From the NCBI GenBank assembly GCA_009845505.1, contig VXZL01000313.1, positions 1-8,778 of the forward strand: a stretch of 8,778 nucleotides of DNA, given 5' to 3'. Positions 1 to 7,933 of the stretch are shown here, piece by piece. The position numbers and the translations under genes are program-made. The notes beneath the pieces are model-generated. The model had not been told where the DNA came from. It did not search any database and worked only from the letters and a program-made list of their open reading frames with translations. This DNA comes from Candidatus Poribacteria bacterium. GTDB lineage: Bacteria > Poribacteria > WGA-4E > WGA-3G. Numbering within the stretch: position 1 is the stretch's first letter; each line of letters begins with the position of its first letter.

Positions 1-1
1 G

Positions 2-673
2 TATGGGGCTTTAGGGGATGCAGACGTTGTGCTTTTCGTTGTGGATGCCAACCGTCGGGATCCAGAAATCGAAGACAGAATCTTAAAACGCCTCCAGCGC
101 ACCAAATCGACAGCAATCCTCGTTCTGAACAAGGTAGACCTCGTCGCAAAACCGAACCTACTTCCTATTTTTGAAGATTACAGCCAAAAATTTGAATTTG
201 CGCAGATGATCCCCATCTCCGCACTCACTGCTGACGGCGTTCCAGTTCTCCTTGAGCAGATTGAAAACTATCTACCGTTGGGACCTCTTTACTTCCCAGA
301 AGATCAACTCAGCGATCTTCCCGAACGGTTTTTCATCGCCGAAACCGTTCGTGAGAAGATTATGCTCCTAACGCAACGTGAGGTCCCTTATGCCTCCGCT
401 GTGGTGATTGAAGAATTTGAAAAACGTCAGAGCAAAAAATCAGGCGAGATTATCTATATCCGCGCTATCGTCTACGCAGAACGGCAGACCCAGAAACAAA
501 TTATTATCGGTAAAGGTGGTAAACTGATTAAACGGGTGGGTGAACTTGCACGAACCGACATTGAAAAATTCTTAGATGCACGCGTCTTCTTGGAAACCTA
601 CGTAACAGTCAAAGCCGCCTGGCGCAAAGACGCACGTCAGATCAAAGAATTAGGCGGTTTCATGGATATTTAA
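2..673 (+). CDS. era: GTPase Era, 5'-truncated by the window edge
   Basis: Era is a Ras-like GTPase that binds the 3' end of 16S rRNA and helps 30S subunit maturation at the inner face of the membrane. The open frame runs in from base 2; the GTG at base 29 is internal, so the true start lies outside the window. About 223 residues are visible against roughly 300 in the family. The P-loop, switch I and DxxG motifs are therefore missing. Counting from the codon at base 29, the G4 motif NKVD is at residues 34-37 and the G5 SAL at 64-66. A linker containing LPERFFIAETVREKI follows, typical of Era. The C-terminal KH domain has its GKGG loop at 161-164, and the tail ends in KELGGFMDI. The gene ends in TAA 66 bases before uvrA on the same strand. 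The family assignment is firm; nothing suggests it is inactive. Confidence 0.95.
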   Translation, partial: YGALGDADVVLFVVDANRRDPEIEDRILKRLQRTKSTAILVLNKVDLVAKPNLLPIFEDYSQKFEFAQMIPISALTADGVPVLLEQIENYLPLGPLYFPEDQLSDLPERFFIAETVREKIMLLTQREVPYASAVVIEEFEKRQSKKSGEIIYIRAIVYAERQTQKQIIIGKGGKLIKRVGELARTDIEKFLDARVFLETYVTVKAAWRKDARQIKELGGFMDI

Positions 674-739
674 TATCCTTCCAAAAATACATTCCAAACC
701 GCGAAAATTACAATTCAAATAACTATTGGGTACCATGCA

Positions 740-3700
740 ATGATAGAAGAGTCAATTCATGTCCAAGGCGCACGAGAACACAACCTAAGAAACATCGACA
801 TTCAACTGCCCAAAGATAAGCTCATCGTTTTCACGGGTGTTAGTGGTTCCGGCAAATCTTCATTGGCAATTGACACCGTCTACGCCGAAGGACAACGACG
901 ATATATCGAGTCTTTATCTGCGTATGCTCGGCAATTTCTGGGGCAGCTCGGAAAGCCGGACGTAGATGAAATCGTCGGCTTATCCCCCTCTATCGCTATC
1001 AGTCAGGGTTCAACGGGACATAACCCGCGCTCCACGGTCGCTACCGTGACCGAGATTTACGACTATCTGCGGGTCCTCTATGCCCGTGTCGGACAATTCC
1101 ACTGTCCTGAATGTGGAAGCGAAGTCGGTTCACAAACCGCCTCAGACATTACCGAAACACTGCTTAACTATCCGCAACGTACAAGACTCATTATTTTAGC
1201 ACCGATCTTCAGAGGTTCCCGCGGTGCCCATGAAAAAGAGATTGAAGATCTCCGAAGCGCGGGCTTTGCGCGGTTACGGGTTGATGGCGAAATACACGAA
1301 CTTCGCCCAGGTTTCGCACTCAGTCGCAACCAACGTCACGACATCGACCTCGTTGTTGATAGGATTATCATTAAAGACGGGATTGAACCTCGTGTTGCCC
1401 AAGCCGTAAATACTGCGCTCTTGCGTGGAGATGGCAGTATGCTCGTCCAAATCGTTCCTACTGAAGGTGAGAACTCCCCATTCATGTCAGAAGAGGATGA
1501 CCTACTGTTTAGCGAAGATTATACCTGTTCGCACTGTCGGATTAGCTTCGTGAAACCAGAACCACGCCATTTCTCTTTCAACAATCCTGATGGCATGTGT
1601 GAAGACTGTAGAGGCTTAGGAACACAGATGGGGATTTTACCAAAATTAATTATCGCAGACGATACACTCTCCATCACAGAAGGTGTTATCAGTTTGTGGG
1701 GACCTCTCAACAAACGAGATCGTACCACAGAAAGATCCATAATGGAAGCACTCGCGAAACACCTCGGATTTGACATCACAACACCGTGGAAGGATCTCAC
1801 ATCAGAGCAACAGCACGCTGTCCTCTATGGCACCGGGGACGACATCCTTACCATCACCACAACCGGCACAAACACAAGCAAAAAACGGAAACAACGACGG
1901 CGGTATCGTGCCCGCTTCCACGGTATCATTACAGCGGAAGAACAGAAATATCGCTTTGAAAACGATGATGAAACCGACGCAGATGATTTTCCGGACTATT
2001 TCGTAAAGATGCCGTGCCGCACTTGTGAGGGAACCCGACTTAACTCGTGGATAAAAGCCGTAACAATAGACGATACACCTATAACCCATATTCTGGAGAT
2101 GTCTATTCAAGGAGCGACCCAATTTTTCAACGAGTTGACACTCCCAGAACGCGAGGCATTTATCGCGGAAGAACTTTTAAAGGAGATTCGTGGACGGCTT
2201 GGCTTCCTTATGGATGTCGGATTGGGGTATTTGACGCTTGCACGCTCTGCTCCAACGCTCTCGGGTGGTGAAGCGCAGCGGATCCGACTCGCCAGTCAGG
2301 TAGGCGCGGGGCTACGCGATGTTACCTATGTTCTCGATGAACCGAGCATCGGCTTACATCCGCGCGACCATGCCGGACTTCTCACAACGCTCCTCAATTT
2401 ACGGAACCAAGGTAACACCGTCATCGTCGTTGAACACGACGAGGCAACCATGCTCGTCGCCGACTGGATAGTGGATTTCGGACCCGGGGCGGGTATTAAG
2501 GGCGGAAAAGTGACAGATATGGGAACACCGGCACAATTCGTGAAAGAGAGCAACACACTCACCGCCCAATATCTCCGAGGCGATAAGGTGATCGTCCAAC
2601 CCGAATCACGCCGTCCGACAGACGATAGGTGGGTACAAGTCTGTAATGCACGCCAAAATAATCTCAAAGGCATTAATCCGAAAATACCGCTCGGCACCCT
2701 CTGCTGTGTGACAGGTGTCAGCGGTTCTGGAAAGAGTTCCTTAATTCACGACATTCTTTACAATGCCCTCGCCCGCGATCTGATGAAGGCAAAGACTGTC
2801 CCAGGAGCGTACGATAAAATCCAAGGTGTTGTTAAGGATAAAGACGTGCCAGTCTCTGATGTTATTGACAAGATCATTAACATCAACATGGCACCCATCG
2901 GACGGACACCGCGTTCTAATGCTGCAACCTATACAAAGGTCTTTGATGCCATTCGGTCTCTCTACGCCGGTTTGCCAGACGCAAAACTGCGAGGCTACAA
3001 ACCCGGACGGTTCAGTTTCAATGTCAGCGGCGGTAGATGTGAAGCCTGCAACGGCAACGGTGCGAAAAAAGTTGATATGGGACTCCTCTCTGATGTCTGG
3101 GTCGAGTGCGAGGTATGCGAGGGAAAACGTTTCAACAGTGAAACGCTTGCTATTCAATATAAGGGAAAAAATATTGCTGAAGTCCTTGAGATGGACATTG
3201 ATACTGCGCTGACACATTTCGCCGATATTCCGAGGGTCGCAAGAGGGTTACAACTTCTTCACGATGTTGGCCTGGATTATATTAAACTCGGACAGCCCGC
3301 ACCCACGCTTTCCGGAGGTGAAGCACAGCGCATTAAACTCTCAAGGGAACTCTCTAAACGCGGAACGGGTAAGACGCTTTATATCCTTGATGAACCCACA
3401 ACCGGATTGCATTTTGACGATGTAAATAAACTCTTGACCATCCTTCATCGACTCGTAGACGATGGCAATACTGTCGTCGTCGTAGAGCATAACCTTGAGG
3501 TTATCAATTCCGCAGATTACATTATCGACTTAGGACCAGAAGGTGGGGTTGGTGGCGGTGCTATCGTCGCCGTAGGTACGCCTGAAGAGATCGCGGAGAT
3601 ACCCGAATCTTACACCGGACAGGCACTTCGCGGTGATTTTGACATTTGGCGCGAGGCAAAGCAACGGCTCATGGAACCCGAACTTGCATACGCCTTTGGA

Positions 3701-6493
3701 CAGGAGCAAGAAACACGTACAGCAATTGCAGTACAAGGTGCCACGGAAAATAACCTCAAAAACATTGATATCGATATCCCACATCGAAAAATGACGGCAT
3801 TGACCGGTGTCAGCGGCTCTGGAAAGACATCCCTCGCGCTTGATACGATCTATGCTGAGGGACAACGTCGCTATATCGAAACGCTTAGCACGTATGCACG
3901 CCAGTTTATAGGACAGATGGAAAAGCCGAAAGTCTCAAAAATTGAGGGACTCTCACCTGCCATCGCAATCTCGCATGCAAACGCAGGTCAAAACCCGCGT
4001 TCAACGGTAGCAACAATCACAGAAATACATGACGGACTCCGCACCCTTTATGCCAGATGGGGCAAGCCTTATTGTCCCGATTGCTTTGAAGTCGTCCGCC
4101 CACAGACTGCCGAAGAGATAACAGATAGGATATTTGAACTTGTTCCTGAACAGCGGGTCGATGTCCTCGCGCCGCTCACAAACTTTATGCTTGTTCCCAG
4201 CAGTGAAACAGGGGCGTTAAGAGGCAAGATTATTGACATCAACGCCAATGAATCCGCTTACGGTATCAAGGGACATGAGGATTATGCTGATGTCTTCCGA
4301 CGCTTGCAAAGAGCCGGATTCGTCCGCGTCCAAATTGATGGTGAGGTCCATCGACTCGACGAGGCACCCACACTAAGCCGAGGTATTCGCCACGAAATCT
4401 CTATCGTTATTGACCGCGTCGAGCTCGTCAATGAAGAAAAGAGCCGTTTCATGGAAGCGATCGAGTTGGCACTCCTCCAAAGCGGCGGGTTCGTGCTTAT
4501 TGAAAAGAACATACGCAGCGAAACACCAGCACGACACTTCTTCAGTGAACATGCGATGTGTCCTTCTTGTGGTAACAACTTCGGGCAACTGACACCACGA
4601 CATTTTTCCTTTAACAACAAAATAGGCGCTTGTGACTTTTGTGATGGACGCGGACGGAACATCCATCCACCTTATGATGCTTGTAACCAATGCGACGGTA
4701 CACGCTTGAAACCGTTTCCAAGCAGCGTCAAGTTCGAGGAAACAACCATTGCTGAACTGATGGAGTTATCAATTACGGAAATCATTGAATTTTTCAATGC
4801 ACGCTTGAAACAGATTGAAACGGAGATCGCTTCTAATGATGCGGAAGCCAGTCGGAGCGACCTATTGATTGCAACTGGCGTGTCAACATCAAGAGCGACG
4901 CATCCGGCACTTCACGTGCATACTTCACCTGAGTTTGAAGCCGAAGTCCTGAGCCAAATCCAGACCCGACTCCAATTTCTGGAAGACATCGGTCTCGGCT
5001 ATCTCGCACTCGACCGCGGTGCACCGACGCTTTCCGGGGGTGAAATGCGTAGAATCCAACTCGCAAGCCAACTCGGTAGCGGTCTTACGGGTGTAACCTA
5101 CATCCTTGACGAACCGAGCATCGGCTTACACCCACGCGATCAAGAACGCCTTATCTCTGCACTTAAAGAACTTCGCAATATCGGGAACAGCGTTCTCGTT
5201 GTTGAACACGACCGAGACACGATATTAGCCTCTGACCATGTGATAGACTTCGGTCCCCAAGCGGGCAAAAGTGGCGGTGAAATTATTGCTGTCGGTACAC
5301 CCGACACTTTCACGAATGGTGCTACTCCAACACAAGATACTGACCAAAAATCGTCCGCGAAATCTTTGACGCGCGCCTATCTCTCCAACGAAGTAGAGAT
5401 TCCGGTGCCGAAAACGCGTCGCAAAGGCACAGGGAAACAATTGGCAATATATGGCGCGAAAACGAACAACCTCAAGGACATCAATGTAAAGATTCCATTC
5501 GGGACGCTTACCTGTGTAACCGGCGTTTCGGGATGCGGAAAGAGCTCGCTCGTTGAAGGTACGCTGAAACCGGCTCTCGAAAGTCGCCGCTCCATCAGAA
5601 CGAGTGAACCGAGAGATCAACGGTACGGCTACTATATGGCGGACGGTCACCGAGAACCGATTTATAACGACTACGGCTTGCCGGAGTATAAGAGCATCCG
5701 AGGGGTTAGTCAGATCAAACGTCTCATCAATGTAGACCAGAAAGCGATCGGCGAAACGCCGCGCTCCAACCCAGCAACCTATACCGACCTATTCACGAAG
5801 ATCCGTGAACTCTTCGCGGAACAACACGACGCAAAAATGCGTGGATTCACCAGAGGTTCCTTCAGTTTTAACCTCTCCGCTGGACAGTGTCACGTCTGTG
5901 AGGGACACCGTTTTAACCGCGTCGAGATGCACTTCCTCCCGGATGTATGGATGCCGTGTGAGGCGTGTAATAGCACAGGCTACAGTCCTGATACGCTTGA
6001 GATTCGTTATAAAGGGAAAAATATTGCTGAAGTCTTGGATATGACGGTAGATGAGGCACTCGCGTTCTTCAGTGAAAATTCGCGGATCTGCCGGACGCTC
6101 CAGATGTTGACAGATGTTGGGTTGGGCTATATTCAATTAGGGCAATCGGCAACGACCCTCTCCGGTGGCGAGGCACAACGCGTGAAACTTGCGAAAGAGT
6201 TGGCGCGTCGTCAGACGGGTTCAACGCTCTATATCATGGATGAACCGACGACAGGTCTCCACTTTGACGACATCCAAAAACTTCTCAAGGTACTGAACCG
6301 ACTCGTCGATGCCGGCAATACGATTATCGCTGTTGAACACAATATCGACGTTATCAAATCGGCTGACTGGATCATCGACTTGGGGCCGGAGGGCAGCAAA
6401 GATGGCGGAGAAGTCGTGGCAATCGGGACACCAGAGGCGGTTGCGAAGGTTCAGGAATCCCACACTGCCCGCTTCCTACGCGAGGTGCTGTAG
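740..6493 (+). CDS. uvrA: Double-length (tandem-fused) UvrA, excinuclease ABC subunit A
   Basis: UvrA is the damage-recognition ATPase of nucleotide excision repair; it normally dimerises, loads UvrB on DNA and leaves. Typical UvrA is about 940-960 residues; this product is 1917 and holds two complete copies (about 1-965 and 994-1917) joined by a short charged linker. Copy 1: Walker A 33-40 and 659-666, LSGGE 507-511 and 857-861, Walker B DE 533-534 and 884-885, switch His 566 and 917. Its zinc pairs are C122/C125 with C426/C429, C263/C266 with C287/C290, and C767/C770 with C790/C793. Copy 2: Walker A 1023-1030 and 1595-1602, LSGGE 1431-1435 and 1807-1811, DE 1457-1458 and 1834-1835, His 1490 and 1867. 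Its zinc pairs are C1112/C1115 with C1315/C1318, C1274/C1277 with C1298/C1301, and C1717/C1720 with C1740/C1743. Both halves keep a UvrB-binding-like region (about 131-245 and 1120-1255). Copy 2 lacks most of the insertion domain. ATG at 740 gives the canonical UvrA N-terminus; no strong Shine-Dalgarno is visible. The frame is intact, arguing for function. Confidence 0.97.
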   Translation: MIEESIHVQGAREHNLRNIDIQLPKDKLIVFTGVSGSGKSSLAIDTVYAEGQRRYIESLSAYARQFLGQLGKPDVDEIVGLSPSIAISQGSTGHNPRSTVATVTEIYDYLRVLYARVGQFHCPECGSEVGSQTASDITETLLNYPQRTRLIILAPIFRGSRGAHEKEIEDLRSAGFARLRVDGEIHELRPGFALSRNQRHDIDLVVDRIIIKDGIEPRVAQAVNTALLRGDGSMLVQIVPTEGENSPFMSEEDDLLFSEDYTCSHCRISFVKPEPRHFSFNNPDGMCEDCRGLGTQMGILPKLIIADDTLSITEGVISLWGPLNKRDRTTERSIMEALAKHLGFDITTPWKDLTSEQQHAVLYGTGDDILTITTTGTNTSKKRKQRRRYRARFHGIITAEEQKYRFENDDETDADDFPDYFVKMPCRTCEGTRLNSWIKAVTIDDTPITHILEMSIQGATQFFNELTLPEREAFIAEELLKEIRGRLGFLMDVGLGYLTLARSAPTLSGGEAQRIRLASQVGAGLRDVTYVLDEPSIGLHPRDHAGLLTTLLNLRNQGNTVIVVEHDEATMLVADWIVDFGPGAGIKGGKVTDMGTPAQFVKESNTLTAQYLRGDKVIVQPESRRPTDDRWVQVCNARQNNLKGINPKIPLGTLCCVTGVSGSGKSSLIHDILYNALARDLMKAKTVPGAYDKIQGVVKDKDVPVSDVIDKIININMAPIGRTPRSNAATYTKVFDAIRSLYAGLPDAKLRGYKPGRFSFNVSGGRCEACNGNGAKKVDMGLLSDVWVECEVCEGKRFNSETLAIQYKGKNIAEVLEMDIDTALTHFADIPRVARGLQLLHDVGLDYIKLGQPAPTLSGGEAQRIKLSRELSKRGTGKTLYILDEPTTGLHFDDVNKLLTILHRLVDDGNTVVVVEHNLEVINSADYIIDLGPEGGVGGGAIVAVGTPEEIAEIPESYTGQALRGDFDIWREAKQRLMEPELAYAFGQEQETRTAIAVQGATENNLKNIDIDIPHRKMTALTGVSGSGKTSLALDTIYAEGQRRYIETLSTYARQFIGQMEKPKVSKIEGLSPAIAISHANAGQNPRSTVATITEIHDGLRTLYARWGKPYCPDCFEVVRPQTAEEITDRIFELVPEQRVDVLAPLTNFMLVPSSETGALRGKIIDINANESAYGIKGHEDYADVFRRLQRAGFVRVQIDGEVHRLDEAPTLSRGIRHEISIVIDRVELVNEEKSRFMEAIELALLQSGGFVLIEKNIRSETPARHFFSEHAMCPSCGNNFGQLTPRHFSFNNKIGACDFCDGRGRNIHPPYDACNQCDGTRLKPFPSSVKFEETTIAELMELSITEIIEFFNARLKQIETEIASNDAEASRSDLLIATGVSTSRATHPALHVHTSPEFEAEVLSQIQTRLQFLEDIGLGYLALDRGAPTLSGGEMRRIQLASQLGSGLTGVTYILDEPSIGLHPRDQERLISALKELRNIGNSVLVVEHDRDTILASDHVIDFGPQAGKSGGEIIAVGTPDTFTNGATPTQDTDQKSSAKSLTRAYLSNEVEIPVPKTRRKGTGKQLAIYGAKTNNLKDINVKIPFGTLTCVTGVSGCGKSSLVEGTLKPALESRRSIRTSEPRDQRYGYYMADGHREPIYNDYGLPEYKSIRGVSQIKRLINVDQKAIGETPRSNPATYTDLFTKIRELFAEQHDAKMRGFTRGSFSFNLSAGQCHVCEGHRFNRVEMHFLPDVWMPCEACNSTGYSPDTLEIRYKGKNIAEVLDMTVDEALAFFSENSRICRTLQMLTDVGLGYIQLGQSATTLSGGEAQRVKLAKELARRQTGSTLYIMDEPTTGLHFDDIQKLLKVLNRLVDAGNTIIAVEHNIDVIKSADWIIDLGPEGSKDGGEVVAIGTPEAVAKVQESHTARFLREVL

Positions 6494-6579
6494 GCGTGAT
6501 CAAGAGATTGTCCTCGTTAAATCGGGACTATTGCTGTTCTGTATGATTGGCGGTCAGATACCTTTACAAGCCTCGCCCT
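6494..6579. other. Convergent intergenic spacer between uvrA and a minus-strand gene
   Basis: This 86-base gap separates the uvrA stop from the stop of the convergent hypothetical gene. I see no T-rich intrinsic terminator for either gene. Its right edge contains the short hairpin reported separately as a possible transposon end relic; that hairpin could also slow convergent transcription. Confidence 0.5.
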
Positions 6580-6598
6580 TTAGAACGGGGCACTTGAC
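6575..6598 (+). repeat. Possible relic of an IS200/IS605-type right end
   Basis: GCCC (6575-6578) can pair with GGGC (6588-6591) around the core CTTTAG, and TTGAC follows three bases later (6594-6598). The element at 8261-8657 ends with the same arrangement on the other strand: a C-run, CTTTAG, a G-run, then TTGAC. The motif overlaps the stop codon of the convergent gene (6580-6582). The stem is only four base pairs and no other part of an element is visible beside it, so this could be chance or a worn remnant. Confidence 0.3.
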
Positions 6599-7212
6599 TT
6601 GAGAATATACCAGATAAACACTAAGCTGACACCAAGGAAGCCTACTCCTAAGCCAATGGCGGTCCATCGCCACCTCCGAAGCTCTTTGAGTTGCTGCTCT
6701 GATAGATTTTTCCATTTCCCTATTGCCTCTCGTAGATTCAGTATCGACGCGGTTTGACGCATATCAGGATGCCAATGTGCCACCCGACTTTCTAAACTCG
6801 CTCGTGGGATCTCGACGAACCAATTATTGCGGCGGTTCTCGGAAAAAAACCAGCTATCCGGATCAGTACTCGTCGCAATGATACCGAACTGCGTGTCAGT
6901 CGCAGAGAGTATACATTTCAGATGTTCACGAGCCTCTAACACAGCACGTTTCGTGTTAGGTACTTTACAGACGACAATAACAATGAAATAGTTGGTATCA
7001 CAAACCACATAATCCGCAACACCGCTAACCCCGGGAACGCCGATTCGAAGCGGCAGATCTCTCAGGGTATCTTTGTCTGAGAACGGCAGCGTCGATAAGT
7101 AGTTGGTAACGGCTTGCTTTATGCGATCACGTAGCATCATAAATTCTTTAGAGCGTTGGTGCCAAGAGGATAAATACCTTATTGCTGTGTCTCCACAGAT
7201 AATGTTTCCCAT
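6580..7212 (-). CDS. HsdR N-terminal-like (PD-(D/E)XK fold) protein with C-terminal membrane anchor
   Basis: The 210-residue product has a central region (about 28-145) that reads like the N-terminal nuclease domain of type I restriction R subunits. It begins with a helical start (LRDRIKQAVTNYL), followed by GVSGVADYVVCD and a strand ending in IVVCKV. A helix (AVLEAREHLKCIL), then QFGIIATSTDPDSWFF, complete the pattern. In active enzymes the pattern is D, then 10-20 residues, then E-x-K. Here D67 and K83 are kept but the acid is V81, so catalysis is doubtful. A basic segment (KELRRWRW, 176-183) leads into one hydrophobic helix (about 184-204), giving a likely tail anchor with the domain in the cytoplasm. 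No helicase motor or HsdM/HsdS gene lies nearby. ATG at 7212 gives the longest frame; ATG at 7140 (Met25) is a good alternative because the domain similarity begins just after it. The assignment is by pattern only; the role is unknown. Confidence 0.7.
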   Translation of the reverse strand: MGNIICGDTAIRYLSSWHQRSKEFMMLRDRIKQAVTNYLSTLPFSDKDTLRDLPLRIGVPGVSGVADYVVCDTNYFIVIVVCKVPNTKRAVLEAREHLKCILSATDTQFGIIATSTDPDSWFFSENRRNNWFVEIPRASLESRVAHWHPDMRQTASILNLREAIGKWKNLSEQQLKELRRWRWTAIGLGVGFLGVSLVFIWYILKSSAPF

Positions 7213-7415
7213 ATTACGTTCTGTGTTTCTGAGGAGAATACTTGCAATATAGGAATAAGTGTCTACGCGAGTTCCGGATAGATGTCAGGAAAGTCTTGGG
7301 TTTCAAGTTTGTCAGTTGGTCGCGAGGCCAACAGCCTTCTGAACAGTACACCTCAGTAAAAATAAACATTTGTGCCCTGAGTTTGTTTCACTGCATTGAC
7401 GACTGTCTTCCACGG
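7213..7415. other. Intergenic stretch without a supported gene
   Basis: Short open frames cross this stretch on both strands, but none has a convincing start or recognisable motif. It holds a small inverted repeat, GTTGG (7315-7319) with CCAAC (7328-7332). I see no clear promoter for the minus-strand gene that starts at 7212. Confidence 0.5.
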
Positions 7416-7544
7416 AAAAACAGGTTGTTTTCAAGGAGTTCGCACAACCTGCAAAGCGAGCAATGAAAGTAAGCTCCGATGGACCGCTTGGCGAACGCAC
7501 GAGCAACAGAAAGGAATCCTAACTCGCCGTTCGTTGAATCAGCG
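7416..7544 (-). repeat. 129-bp diverged repeat, copy 1, with overlapping inverted repeats
   Basis: This is the partner of the copy at 7784-7912. Conserved parts are the first about 45 bases (AAAAACAGGTTGTTTT through AAAGCGAG) and the last 13 (CGTTGAATCAGCG against CGTTGAATTAGCG); the middle is diverged. Two pairings overlap: CAGGTTGT (7421-7428) with ACAACCTG (7444-7451), and TTCGC (7439-7443) with GCGAG (7456-7460). Because the arms alternate, they would form an H-type pseudoknot if both formed. The far end overlaps the stop of the 74-residue gene. In minus-strand order the repeat directly follows that gene. Confidence 0.7.
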
Positions 7545-7763
7545 TACGGAGATAGCCTCAATATTATTCTGCTTACTGACATCTTTGAGCAGAGCAACAG
7601 CTGCATTGTATCTATCCAGTAACTCGTCAAGTTGCTGAATTTGGGACTCCAGATAATCTGAACATGTGCCATCCGATGTGACAATAGCATCTGCTATTTC
7701 GCGAAGATCCCTATCTATAGGGTCTAACAACTCTTCTTTAATAGTTTTCAAATTCACTGACAT
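7539..7763 (-). CDS. Small charged helical protein, unknown function
   Basis: The product is 74 residues (MSVNLKTIKEELLDPIDRDL...) and is not recognised. It is rich in Leu, Asp, Glu and Gln and looks mostly helical, with a likely amphipathic or coiled-coil stretch around residues 36-62 (SDYLESQIQQLDELLDRYN...). There is no signal peptide or membrane span, so it is probably cytoplasmic. GAGATC lies just before the ATG at 7763 and could serve as a weak ribosome-binding site. Its composition is more protein-like than that of the overlapping frames, which carry Cys- and Ser-rich translations of the repeat. It sits between the two copies of the 129-bp repeat, and its last codons and TGA stop fall inside copy 1. 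The small size and absence of a known family limit certainty. Confidence 0.55.
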   Translation of the reverse strand: MSVNLKTIKEELLDPIDRDLREIADAIVTSDGTCSDYLESQIQQLDELLDRYNAAVALLKDVSKQNNIEAISVR

Positions 7764-7783
7764 CTGATCTCATTTCAATATGC

Positions 7784-7912
7784 AAAAACAGGTTGTTTTT
7801 GGAGCCTCGCATAACCTACAAAGCGAGAGTTATGCAGTCAATAATCCCCAACATCCCGCTCGGCGGGCAGACAAGCGATAGCAAGGTCAACTTTTCACAC
7901 GTTGAATTAGCG
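7784..7912 (-). repeat. 129-bp diverged repeat, copy 2, with overlapping inverted repeats
   Basis: It has the same net length and the same conserved ends as copy 1 at 7416-7544. CAGGTTGT (7789-7796) pairs with ATAACCTA (7811-7818) through a core AGGTT/AACCT plus one wobble pair. CTCGC (7806-7810) pairs perfectly with GCGAG (7823-7827). The second stem in copy 1 uses a wobble where this copy has a Watson-Crick pair, so the pairing is kept despite base changes. Extra inverted repeats are private to this copy: GCATAAC (7809-7815) with GTTATGC (7829-7835), and CCCGC (7855-7859) with GCGGG (7863-7867). It fills most of the gap between the two small minus-strand genes. Confidence 0.7.
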
Positions 7913-7933
7913 TGCGAGGTATTGGACAAAGTT

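Noticed and set aside
740..6493. Two adjacent uvrA genes or a recent duplication
   Set aside because: The frame is continuous with no stop or start signal needed at the junction, and the halves differ in domain content and many residues, so the duplication is old.
7388..7690. A 100-residue minus-strand open frame overlapping the 74-residue gene
   Set aside because: It reads through repeat copy 1 as Cys- and Ser-rich sequence with no family resemblance; the 74-residue frame has a more protein-like composition.
7416..7912. The 129-bp repeats as integron attC sites
   Set aside because: On the minus strand ATTCAAC fits RYYYAAC at one end of each copy, and GTTATGC or GTTGTGC is near GTTRRRY at the other. 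But the two ends do not pair with each other as attC R''/R' boxes must, and no integrase is visible.
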